Positions 1-6,908 of a stretch of DNA of 64,000 nt are shown here, piece after piece. Source of the DNA: Thiospirillum jenense. GTDB taxonomy: Bacteria > Pseudomonadota > Gammaproteobacteria > Chromatiales > Chromatiaceae. A model generated the notes under the pieces. That model was given only the letters and a program-made list of their open reading frames with translations. It searched no databases and was not told the DNA's origin. The position numbers and the translations under genes are program-made. Each line of letters opens with the position of its first letter. Position 1 is the first letter of the stretch. The DNA lies in NCBI RefSeq assembly GCF_014145225.1, contig NZ_JABVCQ010000005.1, positions 79,728 to 143,727 of the forward strand. Reading direction: 5' to 3'.

Positions 1-129
1 GATAATTGCATCCACGATGTTTGCTAATGCTTCTGCCTCAGTTGCGCCCTGCGAATGACAGCCCGGTAGTCCGGGGACAAAAACGGCGATGCCTTCTTCT
101 GATTGTTCTAATACAACGGAATATTTCAT
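1..129 (-). CDS. HicB-like antitoxin, partial (cut by window edge)
   Basis: The minus strand reads 43 codons from an ATG at 129 with no stop before base 1. The protein begins MKYSVVLEQSEEGIAVFVPG, continues LPGCHSQGATEAEALANIVD and ends AII. This is the N-terminal half of the HicB fold: a short strand, then the PxLPGCxSxGxTxxEAxxNI signature. HicB proteins neutralise the HicA mRNA interferase, so a hicA may lie outside the window; a lone HicB-like protein is equally possible. It is a second HicB homologue, distinct from the complete one at 292-507. A relic PEP-CTERM tail and a terminator hairpin separate the two. Confidence 0.75.
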   Translation of the reverse strand, partial: MKYSVVLEQSEEGIAVFVPGLPGCHSQGATEAEALANIVDAII

Positions 130-154
130 GCGTTTTATCCTGTCGAGGATTCAG

Positions 155-190
155 AAAAGGTTGGATTGCTATTCAACCGGCAACCCAACC
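155..190 (-). terminator. hairpin terminator, minus direction
   Basis: Arms GGTTGGATTGC (159-169) and GCAACCCAACC (180-190) pair with one mismatch. On the minus strand the hairpin is followed by TTTTC. It lies downstream of hicB and the PEP-CTERM relic and just before the next HicB-like gene. Confidence 0.55.
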
Positions 191-209
191 ACTGCATTTA
201 ATAATTCAA

Positions 210-284
210 TCACACCGCCCCTGAACGGGTTTTTAATTGCCGCCGCGCTGTGTTTAATCCGAAGGTGCCAATGCTGGACTGTCA
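210..284 (-). pseudogene. relic PEP-CTERM 3' end, copy 1
   Basis: Read on the minus strand to a stop at 210-212, this gives IGTFGLNTARRQLKTRSGAV. That parallels the C-terminus of the intact PEP-CTERM protein at 1682-2527 (IGFAGLAATRRRQLKTRSVAA). The copies share at least 22 identical bases, AACGGGTTTTTAATTGCCGC plus the bases after it. No start codon or upstream domain precedes it: hicB ends about 10 bases away. It is therefore a detached gene end, not a gene. Confidence 0.6.
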
Positions 285-291
285 ATTAATA

Positions 292-507
292 TCACGCGAT
301 AGTTTCAATAGCAGCATGAAAAACATTTGGTGGTGGTAATGGTGCGGTGGATTCCATCAGTAATGCTAATACCGCTTGTCCGTTATGAAACGCTTCTTCA
401 TAGCTATCTCCATGTGTTAGCGCGTAGGGGCCAAACTCAGGGAGAGCGGCGATATAGCAGTCATCTTCATCCGACCATTGAATGAGAACGCTGTAGTGAC
501 TATTCAT
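292..507 (-). CDS. hicB: HicB-family antitoxin
   Basis: This 71-residue protein has the HicB partial RNase-H-like fold: MNSHYSVLIQWSDEDDCYIA, then ALPEFG and a GDSYEEAFHNGQ helix. It lacks an added helix-turn-helix or ribbon DNA-binding domain, so self-repression may be weak or depend on HicA. Family members bind and inactivate the cognate HicA toxin. Its start overlaps the hicA stop by 4 nt, so the two are translationally coupled, with the toxin gene first. That order is common in hicAB operons. Confidence 0.85.
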   Translation of the reverse strand: MNSHYSVLIQWSDEDDCYIAALPEFGPYALTHGDSYEEAFHNGQAVLALLMESTAPLPPPNVFHAAIETIA

Positions 508-719
508 TGTTGTTTAGTGATGTGATTAAGATAATGATAAACGGCACGTTCTTGATAAGGTTTTGCGTCCGCACCATCTGCACCTGACAGAATCAGTTTA
601 TCAGTCAATAAAGGATGCGACCACTTCGTATGGCTGCCTTTGCCTTGCTCAAGGTCACAACCTGCTTTATACAATAGCGATTTTAATTCTCTAATTTTCT
701 TTGGCACGATGTGCTTCAA
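504..719 (-). CDS. hicA: HicA-family mRNA interferase toxin
   Basis: This 71-residue HicA/YcfA-like protein has a double-stranded-RNA-binding-like fold. Family toxins cleave mRNA independently of the ribosome. The key signature GSHTKWSHP is present with the catalytic-type histidine at H30, preceded by the KKIRELKSLLYKAGCDLEQGKG helix-strand. The length is normal for the family and nothing is broken. It is the first gene of a two-gene operon with the HicB antitoxin at 292-507. A terminator-like hairpin at 733-774 separates it from the next upstream module, so it should have its own promoter in the short gap. Confidence 0.88.
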   Translation of the reverse strand: MKHIVPKKIRELKSLLYKAGCDLEQGKGSHTKWSHPLLTDKLILSGADGADAKPYQERAVYHYLNHITKQQ

Positions 720-727
720 ACGAGTTA

Positions 728-774
728 TAAATAACCCCCAATCATTCAGTCATCATTGCTGTTGACCGGGGGTT
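728..774 (-). terminator. hairpin terminator, minus direction
   Basis: AACCCCC (733-739) pairs with GGGGGTT (768-774). The minus transcript continues ATTTATAA. It is the positional counterpart of the hairpin at 1582-1622 and follows PEP-CTERM relic copy 2. Confidence 0.45.
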
Positions 775-829
775 CAATACAGGTTGCAGCCGCTGAGTGA
801 CCGCAACCCAACCCCTGCGTTTAATTCAC

Positions 830-889
830 TCACGCCGCCAATAAACGGGTTTTTAATTGCCGCCGCCGCGTCGGGCCGATTGAATTGCC
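830..889 (-). pseudogene. relic PEP-CTERM 3' end, copy 2
   Basis: The minus strand reads NSIGPTRRRQLKTRLLAA to a stop at 830-832. It shares the RRRQLKTR tail and the same DNA core with copy 1 and with the intact gene at 1682-2527. It begins within about 30 bases of the stop of the DUF4926 gene and has no gene body of its own. Confidence 0.6.
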
Positions 890-898
890 ATAATGATT

Positions 899-1117
899 TT
901 AGGCAGCTTGAATGTGTGAATAATGCAAGACCATTAAATCTTGGTTTTTAATGGCGAGTGTCGCATAAACGTTGCCATCATCGCCGCAAAATTCAACTTC
1001 ACACGCGGATTCACTCAGTACCTCAACGACAGTGCCGACTTGTCCCTGGACGAGTTGTGCTTCGGGCATGGCGCGCAGTAATGCAACGACATCTAATGTT
1101 TTAATGGTATTTGACAT
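899..1117 (-). CDS. DUF4926 domain protein (putative antitoxin-like partner)
   Basis: The DUF4926 pattern is clear: LDVVALLRAMPEAQLVQGQV, GTVVEVL, then CEVEFCGDDGNVYATLAIK and a closing LMVLHY. It is a small beta-rich protein of about 72 residues. An in-frame TTG lies 21 nt upstream. The ATG at 1117 was chosen because it sits 10 nt after the DUF6883 stop and has a GAG-type ribosome site. DUF4926 genes are commonly found as pairs with DUF6883 genes. A toxin-antitoxin role has been suggested by such pairings, but nothing in the sequence proves it. Confidence 0.7.
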   Translation of the reverse strand: MSNTIKTLDVVALLRAMPEAQLVQGQVGTVVEVLSESACEVEFCGDDGNVYATLAIKNQDLMVLHYSHIQAA

Positions 1118-1127
1118 GCAATTGATC

Positions 1128-1460
1128 TCATAAGACAAAACAGGATGTTAAGCGGGGCGTCTTTTCGCCGGTTTTAATGATCCATGTACTTCTTACCATT
1201 GCTTTTTTATTTTCTCTAACATACATAAAATCAACACTGTAACGCGCACCATATTCATCAGCGGTGCCGGTGCTGCAATCTACGCATCTCACTTTTTGTA
1301 ATAAAACATTCTGCAATTCTTTTGCATGGTTGGTTGTGAGTCCCAATGCAGATAAAAAGACTTTTGCTTTATGTTGACCTCTAGGATGCGTGTGGCTCAG
1401 GCAGTAGTCTGTGAGTTTTCGGATGTCAACAATTGCGGTGTCTGCGTTGGGTATTTTCAC
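1128..1460 (-). CDS. DUF6883 domain protein
   Basis: This 110-residue protein starts at GTG. Its N-terminal half matches DUF6883: IPNADTAIVDIRKLTDYCLS, HPRGQHKAKVF and ALGLTTNHAKELQNVLL. A CVDC pair (about residues 58-61) and a beta-rich C-terminus, YSVDFMYV...STWIIKTGE, follow. It is the upstream member of a two-gene unit with the DUF4926 protein, 10 nt apart. The biochemical role of the family is not established. Its setting among HicBA modules suggests a small selfish or defence-type pair. Confidence 0.65.
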   Translation of the reverse strand: MKIPNADTAIVDIRKLTDYCLSHTHPRGQHKAKVFLSALGLTTNHAKELQNVLLQKVRCVDCSTGTADEYGARYSVDFMYVRENKKAMVRSTWIIKTGEKTPRLTSCFVL

Positions 1461-1575
1461 TGCGTTTTATCAATCAAGCAATCTAACACCAACAGACTAA
1501 ATAAGGCCACTCAATGCCGTAGGTGTTTATCCATCATAACGGCGGTGTGCAAAAAAACAGCAACACATCTGCAAT

Positions 1576-1622
1576 GAAAAATAACCCCAAGTGTTCCGGT
1601 GATGGATAACAATTTGGGGTTA
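1576..1622 (-). terminator. rho-independent terminator of the PEP-CTERM lectin gene
   Basis: AACCCCAA (1583-1590) pairs perfectly with TTGGGGTT (1614-1621). On the minus strand a TATTTTTC tail follows. It lies about 60 bases after the stop of the gene at 1682-2527. Confidence 0.65.
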
Positions 1623-1681
1623 CATGCGGGGGTGATTGGATCACCACTCAACGGGCAATCCAACCCCATCTTTTAATTACA

Positions 1682-2527
1682 TCACGCCGCCACTGAACGG
1701 GTTTTTAATTGCCGCCGCCGCGTGGCAGCTAATCCCGCAAAACCAATGCCGAGGAGGGCGAGGGTGGTGGGTTCGGCGACTTGATGAGTTTCCAAGCTCC
1801 AATTCAAAATCTCATGCGCACCATAAGCTCCACCGGTGCCGGCGGTAAAACCAAAAAACGCACCATTCTCGGTAATCGGTAAAGCTGTTGAACTGATTGT
1901 ATAGCTTAATAACGCAACCTCTGGTCGCGCCTCTTCCGTACCTTCAATCAAGCGCACTTCCATTGAATCCGACACGCTATTATAATCAACCCATGCCGAC
2001 CAAACATTGCCATTATTCATGCGGGTCGGCACAGCTACTTGTGTAACGGAATTGATGTCGCCATTCAAATCTATGCCGACATGATTGCCGTTGTTGTCAT
2101 CCCAACCGCTATTGTTCCATGTGTCGAATTCAACACCAAAACTGGGCGATAATCCTTTATAACCCATACCACCACCAATAGTACCAGCGGTATTGGACAT
2201 CGTTTGCATTACGAATACTAACCCGTCTGCGCCTATTCCGTCTGTGTCCCTGTTTCCACCAGAATTAGTAATACGAAATTGAAACATGCTGCTAAACGAA
2301 GTATTAGCATCGAGCATGATCCGATCAGAAGAAAACACTGACCCGCTTTGATTATTCGTTGCAGGCGTTAAGCGTAATATCCCACCTGTTACTGTGGCGG
2401 CACCATTCAACTGTAATCCTGTGGTATTAGAAAAATCATTAAAATCCAGTGCGGCGGCTGATGCTAGTTGACTGGATAATAACAGTGCAGAGGTTAAAAA
2501 CGTGGTTGGTTTAATAGTCATGATCAA
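1682..2527 (-). CDS. PEP-CTERM protein with L-type (legume-like) lectin domain
   Basis: This exported protein has 281 residues. An N-terminal signal peptide, FLTSALLLSSQLASAAA, ends near residue 26. A lectin-like beta sandwich follows, with the L-type lectin landmarks DGIGADGLVFVMQ, FGVEFDTWNN, NGNHVGID and VWSAWVDYN. The C-terminus (250-281) is a sorting signal: AEPTT, a hydrophobic helix LALLGIGFAGLAAT, then RRR and a 9-residue tail. PEP-CTERM proteins are processed by exosortase and sent to the surface or the extracellular matrix, so a sugar-binding matrix or floc role is likely. The DNA encoding the tail also occurs as relics at 210-284 and 830-889. An alternative start is Met3. Confidence 0.85.
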   Translation of the reverse strand: MIMTIKPTTFLTSALLLSSQLASAAALDFNDFSNTTGLQLNGAATVTGGILRLTPATNNQSGSVFSSDRIMLDANTSFSSMFQFRITNSGGNRDTDGIGADGLVFVMQTMSNTAGTIGGGMGYKGLSPSFGVEFDTWNNSGWDDNNGNHVGIDLNGDINSVTQVAVPTRMNNGNVWSAWVDYNSVSDSMEVRLIEGTEEARPEVALLSYTISSTALPITENGAFFGFTAGTGGAYGAHEILNWSLETHQVAEPTTLALLGIGFAGLAATRRRQLKTRSVAA

Positions 2528-2573
2528 TTTCCGTTGGTTTGATTAGTCAATTATTAGGGTTGTTGCAAGTAAT

Positions 2574-2681
2574 TTACGCTGCGAATGAACTGGCTTTCAA
2601 TTACCGCCGCCGTGCTGCACCTAATCCTGCAAAGCCACTGGCGGTCAATGCAATTAAAGCAGTGGCAAGTTTTGTTTTCAT
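2574..2681 (-). pseudogene. collapsed PEP-CTERM gene (signal peptide joined to tail, nonsense mutation)
   Basis: From the ATG at 2681 the minus strand reads MKTKLATALIALTASGFAGL then GAARRR and a stop at 2601-2603. Reading past that stop in frame gives LKASSFAA and a second stop at 2574-2576. The intact neighbour ends RRRQLKTRSVAA, so the first stop looks like a CAA-to-TAA change at the conserved Gln. Only the two ends of a PEP-CTERM gene are present. The middle appears deleted. It could still make a 26-residue hydrophobic peptide. Confidence 0.55.
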
Positions 2682-2925
2682 GTTTGCCAAGCGGCAGTGA
2701 ATGATAGACGCAATAGACTTTGCTAAAAGCTTCATTACAGTGTCGGTCGGAAATGCTGTGTTTTGTGTGATGAACTTGATACACATTGTACGGCACACTA
2801 AAAAATAGCGGCTCAATGATTGTTCGGCCGTTACGCCAAATTTAATGCACATCCTATGCCAAAAACTAATTCTCTTAAAAAATCAATCAGATAAGCAAAA
2901 GCGTTACTTTATTTTTGGCAAATGA

Positions 2926-3168
2926 GTGTAAAAAAACCTGACATTTTTTATGACACAAAGTAGCGTTGTTTAATACCTAACTACTTGAATAATAAAGTAT
3001 TTATTGACAAAAAACCGCCAACTACCGCTCAATTTTGCATGTCAGGATTTTTTACACTTTTTGTGGTGTTCTAACAGACACCAGACACCGCTAAAACTAA
3101 AAAAGCAGTGATTTCAACTAGATAGAACAAAACAGGGCTTTGGCGAATGGTGTCAGGATTTTTTACAC
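2926..3168. promoter_or_regulatory. three copies of an 18-bp box upstream of PEP-CTERM genes
   Basis: TGTCAGGATTTTTTACAC occurs exactly at 3040-3057 and 3151-3168. It also occurs inverted with one change (A to T) at 2926-2943. The spacing between starts is 114 and 111 bases. The boxes lie upstream of the minus-strand PEP-CTERM genes, and no gene overlaps them. PEP-CTERM regulons in other proteobacteria are known to be controlled by the PrsK/PrsR system with sigma-54. These boxes could be activator sites of that kind, but no clear -24/-12 element was found. Confidence 0.5.
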
Positions 3169-3435
3169 CCCACCCCCCTGCGGTGCTGTAACCCATTGAA
3201 ATAAAAGTAATTGCTGAAAAATGCCAAAACTGAGCCGCGCCATCCAATGTTGCGCCGTATTCACGCCCGCTACGACCGTTAAATGATTGATTTTCATCAT
3301 AAAATCTGCAGTCTCACACTGACGCCCAAAACCGCTCAATCAACCGCTGTTAGCGCAATTAAATAACATCAAAAAGGCGCCGCTCCCCGCCGCCGGCTGT
3401 TAAATGCGAATGAACAGCCAATTAAAAACTGCACT

Positions 3436-3538
3436 CCTCGTCATTCTGGATTCCCGCACTCCTCGTCATTCCCGCGAATGCGGGAATCCAGCACAGCAAT
3501 CGTCGCAGTCTGGATCCCCGCTTGCGCGGGAATGACAA
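3436..3538. repeat. dispersed palindromic repeat, copy A
   Basis: GTCATTCCCGCGAATGCGGG (3466 onward) is mirrored by CCCCGCTTGCGCGGGAATGAC ending near 3536. A partial extra unit lies at 3436-3465. It is the REP/MITE-like family whose translation gives WIPACAGMT-type strings. Related copies lie at 12594-12698, 18111-18220 and 31127-31180. Confidence 0.7.
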
Positions 3539-3767
3539 TTAGCCGCGCCGCTCAACGCACCCGCACCTGTCGCCCACGAATGCGCAAATCCAGACGACGG
3601 CACGCTAAACTTCCGCCGCCCTGGGCAGATGTGAATGTTGACGTGGAAATTGGGAAGACAACGACAGAGGTGACGCCGGTGTGGATTTAACGGGTTGATT
3701 TTTCAGGAAGATTCCGTTCCCACGCTGACGCACGAGACCGCTCAAAAAGCAGTGTTGGGGGACGAGA

Positions 3768-3814
3768 AAAAATTAACCGACGGTCAGCGGGTTAGAATGC
3801 CGCTGCCGTCGGTT
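3768..3814 (-). terminator. strong rho-independent terminator, minus direction
   Basis: TAACCGACGG pairs with CCGTCGGTTA, and inside it CAGCGG pairs with CCGCTG around a 9-nt loop (3775-3814). On the minus strand AATTTTTTCTC follows. It most likely ends transcription of the small membrane protein gene at 3929-4087. Confidence 0.75.
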
Positions 3815-3928
3815 ATTTCTGCAACAACTGTTGCGTTAAATCAACAGTGCTGTCAAAGTGACAAATCCCGCGCTGGTGCGCAGGTCAGGTGCAGACTCTT
3901 CTGCATCATGCGATCATAAAAACCGCGC

Positions 3929-4087
3929 TTAATTCTCATCTAACACATTGATTGGTGCAGTATTTTGCACCGTTTGCGGCGCTGAACTGGACACCGCCTG
4001 TGCGTCCGCTTGCTCTGTGGTGGAAAGCAACACCGTTGTTTGGATGCTACCGACGAGTAACGCTACAACTGCTAAACCGGCTAACAT
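3929..4087 (-). CDS. small single-pass membrane protein, unknown function
   Basis: This 52-residue protein starts MLAGLAVVALLVGSIQTTVL, which is one transmembrane or uncleaved signal segment. An acidic, Ser/Gln/Ala-rich tail, EQADAQAVSSSAPQTVQN, ends in VLDEN. The ATG at 4087 was chosen because AGGAGG sits 6 nt upstream. A longer frame begins 24 nt earlier with no ribosome site. A promoter-like pair at 4136-4163 and the strong hairpin at 3775-3814 frame it as a monocistronic unit, which supports a real gene. No family was recognised. The tail is probably periplasmic. Confidence 0.6.
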   Translation of the reverse strand: MLAGLAVVALLVGSIQTTVLLSTTEQADAQAVSSSAPQTVQNTAPINVLDEN

Positions 4088-4135
4088 AACTGCCTCCTGT
4101 CTGAGTAACACAACACTGTGGTTGATATGATTATA

Positions 4136-4163
4136 ATTATATCAGTGTTTGCTAATATTGCAA
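4136..4163 (-). promoter_or_regulatory. sigma-70 type promoter for the small membrane protein
   Basis: On the minus strand TTGCAA (4163-4158), a 16-nt spacer and TATAAT (4141-4136) lie 49 nt upstream of the ATG at 4087. Confidence 0.55.
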
Positions 4164-4266
4164 GTTTACTTGACAAATTCTTGTAACCCTTTGACAAGTC
4201 AGCTATTTCTTTAAAAACGCTTGTTGAAGATTTATTTCACATTCTGCTGCAACAGCTTGATTTAAC

Positions 4267-6453
4267 ATGAAATTCTTTGTCACCACCGCCCGCCATCTCG
4301 AAGCATTGCTGACCAGTGAATTGTGCGAACTGGGTCTTAAAACGGCACACGAAACGCGGGCGGGGGCGCACCTGACTGGCAACTTGACCGACGCCTACCG
4401 CGCTTGCCTGTGGTCGCGGGTCGCCAATCGCGTCCTGCTGCCGCTGGCACAGTTCACCGCCACCGATGCCGAGGCGCTGTACGCCGGCACCGATAGCATT
4501 GATTGGTCAGCACATTTTTCCCCCGCGCAGACCTTCGCCGTGCAAGTAGATTGCGCCCAATCGCAACTGACTCACAGCCACTTTGCCGCGTTGAAAATCA
4601 AGGACGCCATCGTGGATCAATTCCGCCGCCGCAGCGGAGAACGCCCGAGCGTGGACGTATCGCAACCGGACATCCGCCTGTACGCGCACCTGTTCCGCGA
4701 CGAGGTCACGCTCAGTCTCGATTTGTCCGGCCACTCGCTGCACCGCCGTGGCTATCGGGAACAACTCAGCGCCGCCTCGATGAAAGAAACACTCGCCGCC
4801 GCCGTGCTGTTACGCGCAGGTTGGGCGCAACTCGCAGCCGACGGCGCGGCGTTATTTGATCCGATGTGCGGCGCTGGGACATTGCCGATTGAAGCTGCGC
4901 TGATCGCCGCCGACATCGCCCCGGGGTTACAGCGCCAGCAGTGGGGATTTACCGCGTGGCACGGTCACGACGCCGCCGCGTGGGCAGCATTGGTCAGTGA
5001 AGCGGCCGAACGCCGAGCGGCGGGATTAGCGCGCTGGCGACGTGACGGCGGCTCGATCACCGGGTACGACGCGCAACCGTCCGCCATCCGCGCCGCGCTC
5101 GGCAATCTCGCCCGCGCTGACTTGATCGGTGACGTGCATTTTGAATGCCGCGACCTCAGCGCCAGTCGCCCGCGCCGCGCTGGCGACACGGGTTTAGTCG
5201 TGGTCAACCCGCCCTACGGCGAGCGGTTGAGCGGTGACGAGGGCGAGTTGGAGAATTTGTACGCACAGCTCGGGCAACTGTTGCGCGACCGCTTTGACGG
5301 TTGGCACGCGGCCGTGTTGACCGCCAATCCCGAGTTGGGCAAGCAGATTGGTTTGCGGGCGACGCGCCAGCATCGCTTGTTTAACGGGCAACTGGACTGC
5401 CGCCTGCTGCATTTCAGCGTCACGCCCGCGTTGGTGATGTCGCACCAGCCGCGGCCGCTGCCCGTGATCGAGCGCAGTGCTGGCGCGGAAATGTTCGCCA
5501 ATCGTCTGCGCAAAAATCGCCGCACTCTAACCAGTTGGTTGCAGCGCGAGCAGATCAGTTGTTACCGCCTCTACGATGCCGATTTGCCCGAGTACGCGGT
5601 CGCCGTTGACATTTACACCAGCGTGGCGACGGCGACCGCGCCCGCTCGGCACTTTGCGCAGGTGCAGGAATACGCGGCGCCGGCCAGCATTGATCCGACA
5701 ATTGCGCGGCGGCGGTTGCGCGAGGCGGTGGCGGTGATTGCGGAGGAATTGCAACTGCCGGCCTCGGCGGTGGTGTGCAAAATCCGCCAGCGGCAGCGCG
5801 GCACGGCGCAGTACGAGCGGCAGGATGCGGCGGGGCAGTGGCTGACGGTGGCGGAGGACGGGTTGCAATTGCTGGTCAACTTGACCGATTACTTGGATAC
5901 CGGGCTGTTTCTTGACCACCGCCTCACGCGGCGCCAGTTGCGTGATCGAGCGGCGGGGCGGCGGTTTCTCAACCTGTTTGGGTACACGGCAACGGCGAGT
6001 TGTTACGCGGCGGCCGGCGGGGCGCTGTCCACGACAACGGTTGATTTATCAAACACTTACTGCGATTGGGCGCGGCGGAATTTGGCACTGAACGGGTTTG
6101 CCGCGCCGCAGCATCGCGTGATTCAAGCCGAGTGTTTGGAGTGGTTGACCGAGGCGCAGCGGGCGCGGCAGCAGTTTGACCTGATTTTTCTTGACCCGCC
6201 GACCTTTTCCACGTCAAAGCGCATGACCACGACGTTTGACGTGCAACGCGATCATGTTGACGTAATCCAAGCGGCGGTGGCGTTGCTGGCGGCGGGCGGG
6301 GAGTTGATTTTTTCCACCAATCGGCGCGGGTTTCGGCTCGATCAGGCGGCGCTGGCGGAGTGGCAACCCGAGGACATCACGCGCTCGACCATCCCGCGTG
6401 ATTTCGCCCGCACCCCGCAGGTGCATCGCTGCTGGCGCTTTAAAATGGCGTAA
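4267..6453 (+). CDS. rlmL: bifunctional 23S rRNA methyltransferase RlmKL
   Basis: This 728-residue cytoplasmic enzyme methylates 23S rRNA at G2445 (m2G, RlmL half) and G2069 (m7G, RlmK half). The N-terminal ferredoxin-like/THUMP region spans about 1-160. The first Rossmann methyltransferase carries FDPMCGAGTLPIEAAL near 196-211 and the catalytic VVNPPYGERL near 313-322. The second methyltransferase carries RFLNLFGYTATASCYAA near 567 and DLIFLDPPTFS near 640. The length is close to the E. coli protein (702). The gene is GC-rich and monocistronic, ending before a convergent minus-strand gene. Confidence 0.95.
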   Translation: MKFFVTTARHLEALLTSELCELGLKTAHETRAGAHLTGNLTDAYRACLWSRVANRVLLPLAQFTATDAEALYAGTDSIDWSAHFSPAQTFAVQVDCAQSQLTHSHFAALKIKDAIVDQFRRRSGERPSVDVSQPDIRLYAHLFRDEVTLSLDLSGHSLHRRGYREQLSAASMKETLAAAVLLRAGWAQLAADGAALFDPMCGAGTLPIEAALIAADIAPGLQRQQWGFTAWHGHDAAAWAALVSEAAERRAAGLARWRRDGGSITGYDAQPSAIRAALGNLARADLIGDVHFECRDLSASRPRRAGDTGLVVVNPPYGERLSGDEGELENLYAQLGQLLRDRFDGWHAAVLTANPELGKQIGLRATRQHRLFNGQLDCRLLHFSVTPALVMSHQPRPLPVIERSAGAEMFANRLRKNRRTLTSWLQREQISCYRLYDADLPEYAVAVDIYTSVATATAPARHFAQVQEYAAPASIDPTIARRRLREAVAVIAEELQLPASAVVCKIRQRQRGTAQYERQDAAGQWLTVAEDGLQLLVNLTDYLDTGLFLDHRLTRRQLRDRAAGRRFLNLFGYTATASCYAAAGGALSTTTVDLSNTYCDWARRNLALNGFAAPQHRVIQAECLEWLTEAQRARQQFDLIFLDPPTFSTSKRMTTTFDVQRDHVDVIQAAVALLAAGGELIFSTNRRGFRLDQAALAEWQPEDITRSTIPRDFARTPQVHRCWRFKMA

Positions 6454-6519
6454 TAATTTGATTATTACCCGTGCGCCAGTGTGGAAACGCAACCGCAAGT
6501 TAATTAAACGCCTTTTCAT

Positions 6520-6852
6520 TTAATAATTGTAATGCTTCACTTGACGTTTGATATTGCGCTGCGTGACCACACCCAATATTTTCCAATTCAATCCCGCCAA
6601 TGGAATATCGGGAAACATCGGATTTAATGCCACCAGCCACGCTTGACCTTGATGATCGCGCTGGTATTGCCGAAACCACCGCTCGCCATTCACTTCGGCA
6701 ATGACATACATGCCGGGTTGGTATTCAGTTTTCTGCTCGAAAATAATAATACACCCGTCCGGAAACTCCGGCGCCATGTCAATCCCTAATACCTGCAAAG
6801 CAACGGGTTCAGCGGCGGAACAATTATTATCTGGTTCAATTGAAACTTTCAT
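6520..6852 (-). CDS. LexA/S24-fold protein without catalytic Ser/Lys
   Basis: This 110-residue protein consists only of the S24 peptidase-like beta fold. It has LQVLGIDMAPEFPDGCIIIF at 19-38, YVIAEVNGERWFRQY, then LVALNPMFPD and a closing ILGVVTQRNIKRQVKHYNY. In active S24 proteins the first motif is GDSMxP with a nucleophilic Ser and the second strand carries a Lys. Here the Ser position is Asp25 and the Lys position is Arg61. There is no helix-turn-helix. Cleavage activity is therefore unlikely. A stand-alone structural or binding role is inferred. Similar HTH-less S24 proteins occur in gammaproteobacteria. Confidence 0.6.
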   Translation of the reverse strand: MKVSIEPDNNCSAAEPVALQVLGIDMAPEFPDGCIIIFEQKTEYQPGMYVIAEVNGERWFRQYQRDHQGQAWLVALNPMFPDIPLAGLNWKILGVVTQRNIKRQVKHYNY

Positions 6853-6908
6853 TAGATGGTGTTACTCGTGGTGCGTTTCCACGCTAAAGCGCGGCAACGA
6901 TCAGTTAA

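Larger units (their letters stand above)
2682..3928. other. long intergenic region, no convincing gene
   Basis: About 1.25 kb lies between the PEP-CTERM genes and the small membrane protein. It contains three copies of an 18-bp box (2926-3168), a dispersed inverted repeat (3436-3538), half of a second dispersed hairpin repeat (from about 3713) and a strong terminator (3771-3814). A plus-strand stretch ending at 3690 reads ADVNVDVEIGKTTTEVTPVW before a stop. It has no start or recognisable domain, so it is at best a gene relic. Confidence 0.6.

Noticed and set aside
155..1660. Integron attC sites suggested by GTTRRRY and RYYYAAC strings beside the repeated tails
   Set aside because: The order is GTTRRRY then RYYYAAC, the reverse of an attC site. 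The pairs behave as ordinary terminator stems with T-runs. No integrase gene is visible.
2700..3170. Sigma-54 promoter (-24/-12) for the PEP-CTERM genes
   Set aside because: Several TGGCA or TTGC strings occur, but none with the correct spacing and both conserved dinucleotides.
3478..3690. 70-codon plus-strand frame ending ADVNVDVEIGKTTTEVTPVW
   Set aside because: The first half is translated palindromic repeat (WIPACAGMT string). No start signal or known domain supports a gene.
4170..4215. Promoter for rlmL from two TTGACA strings
   Set aside because: Neither TTGACA (4170, 4191) has a convincing -10 box 16-18 bases downstream.
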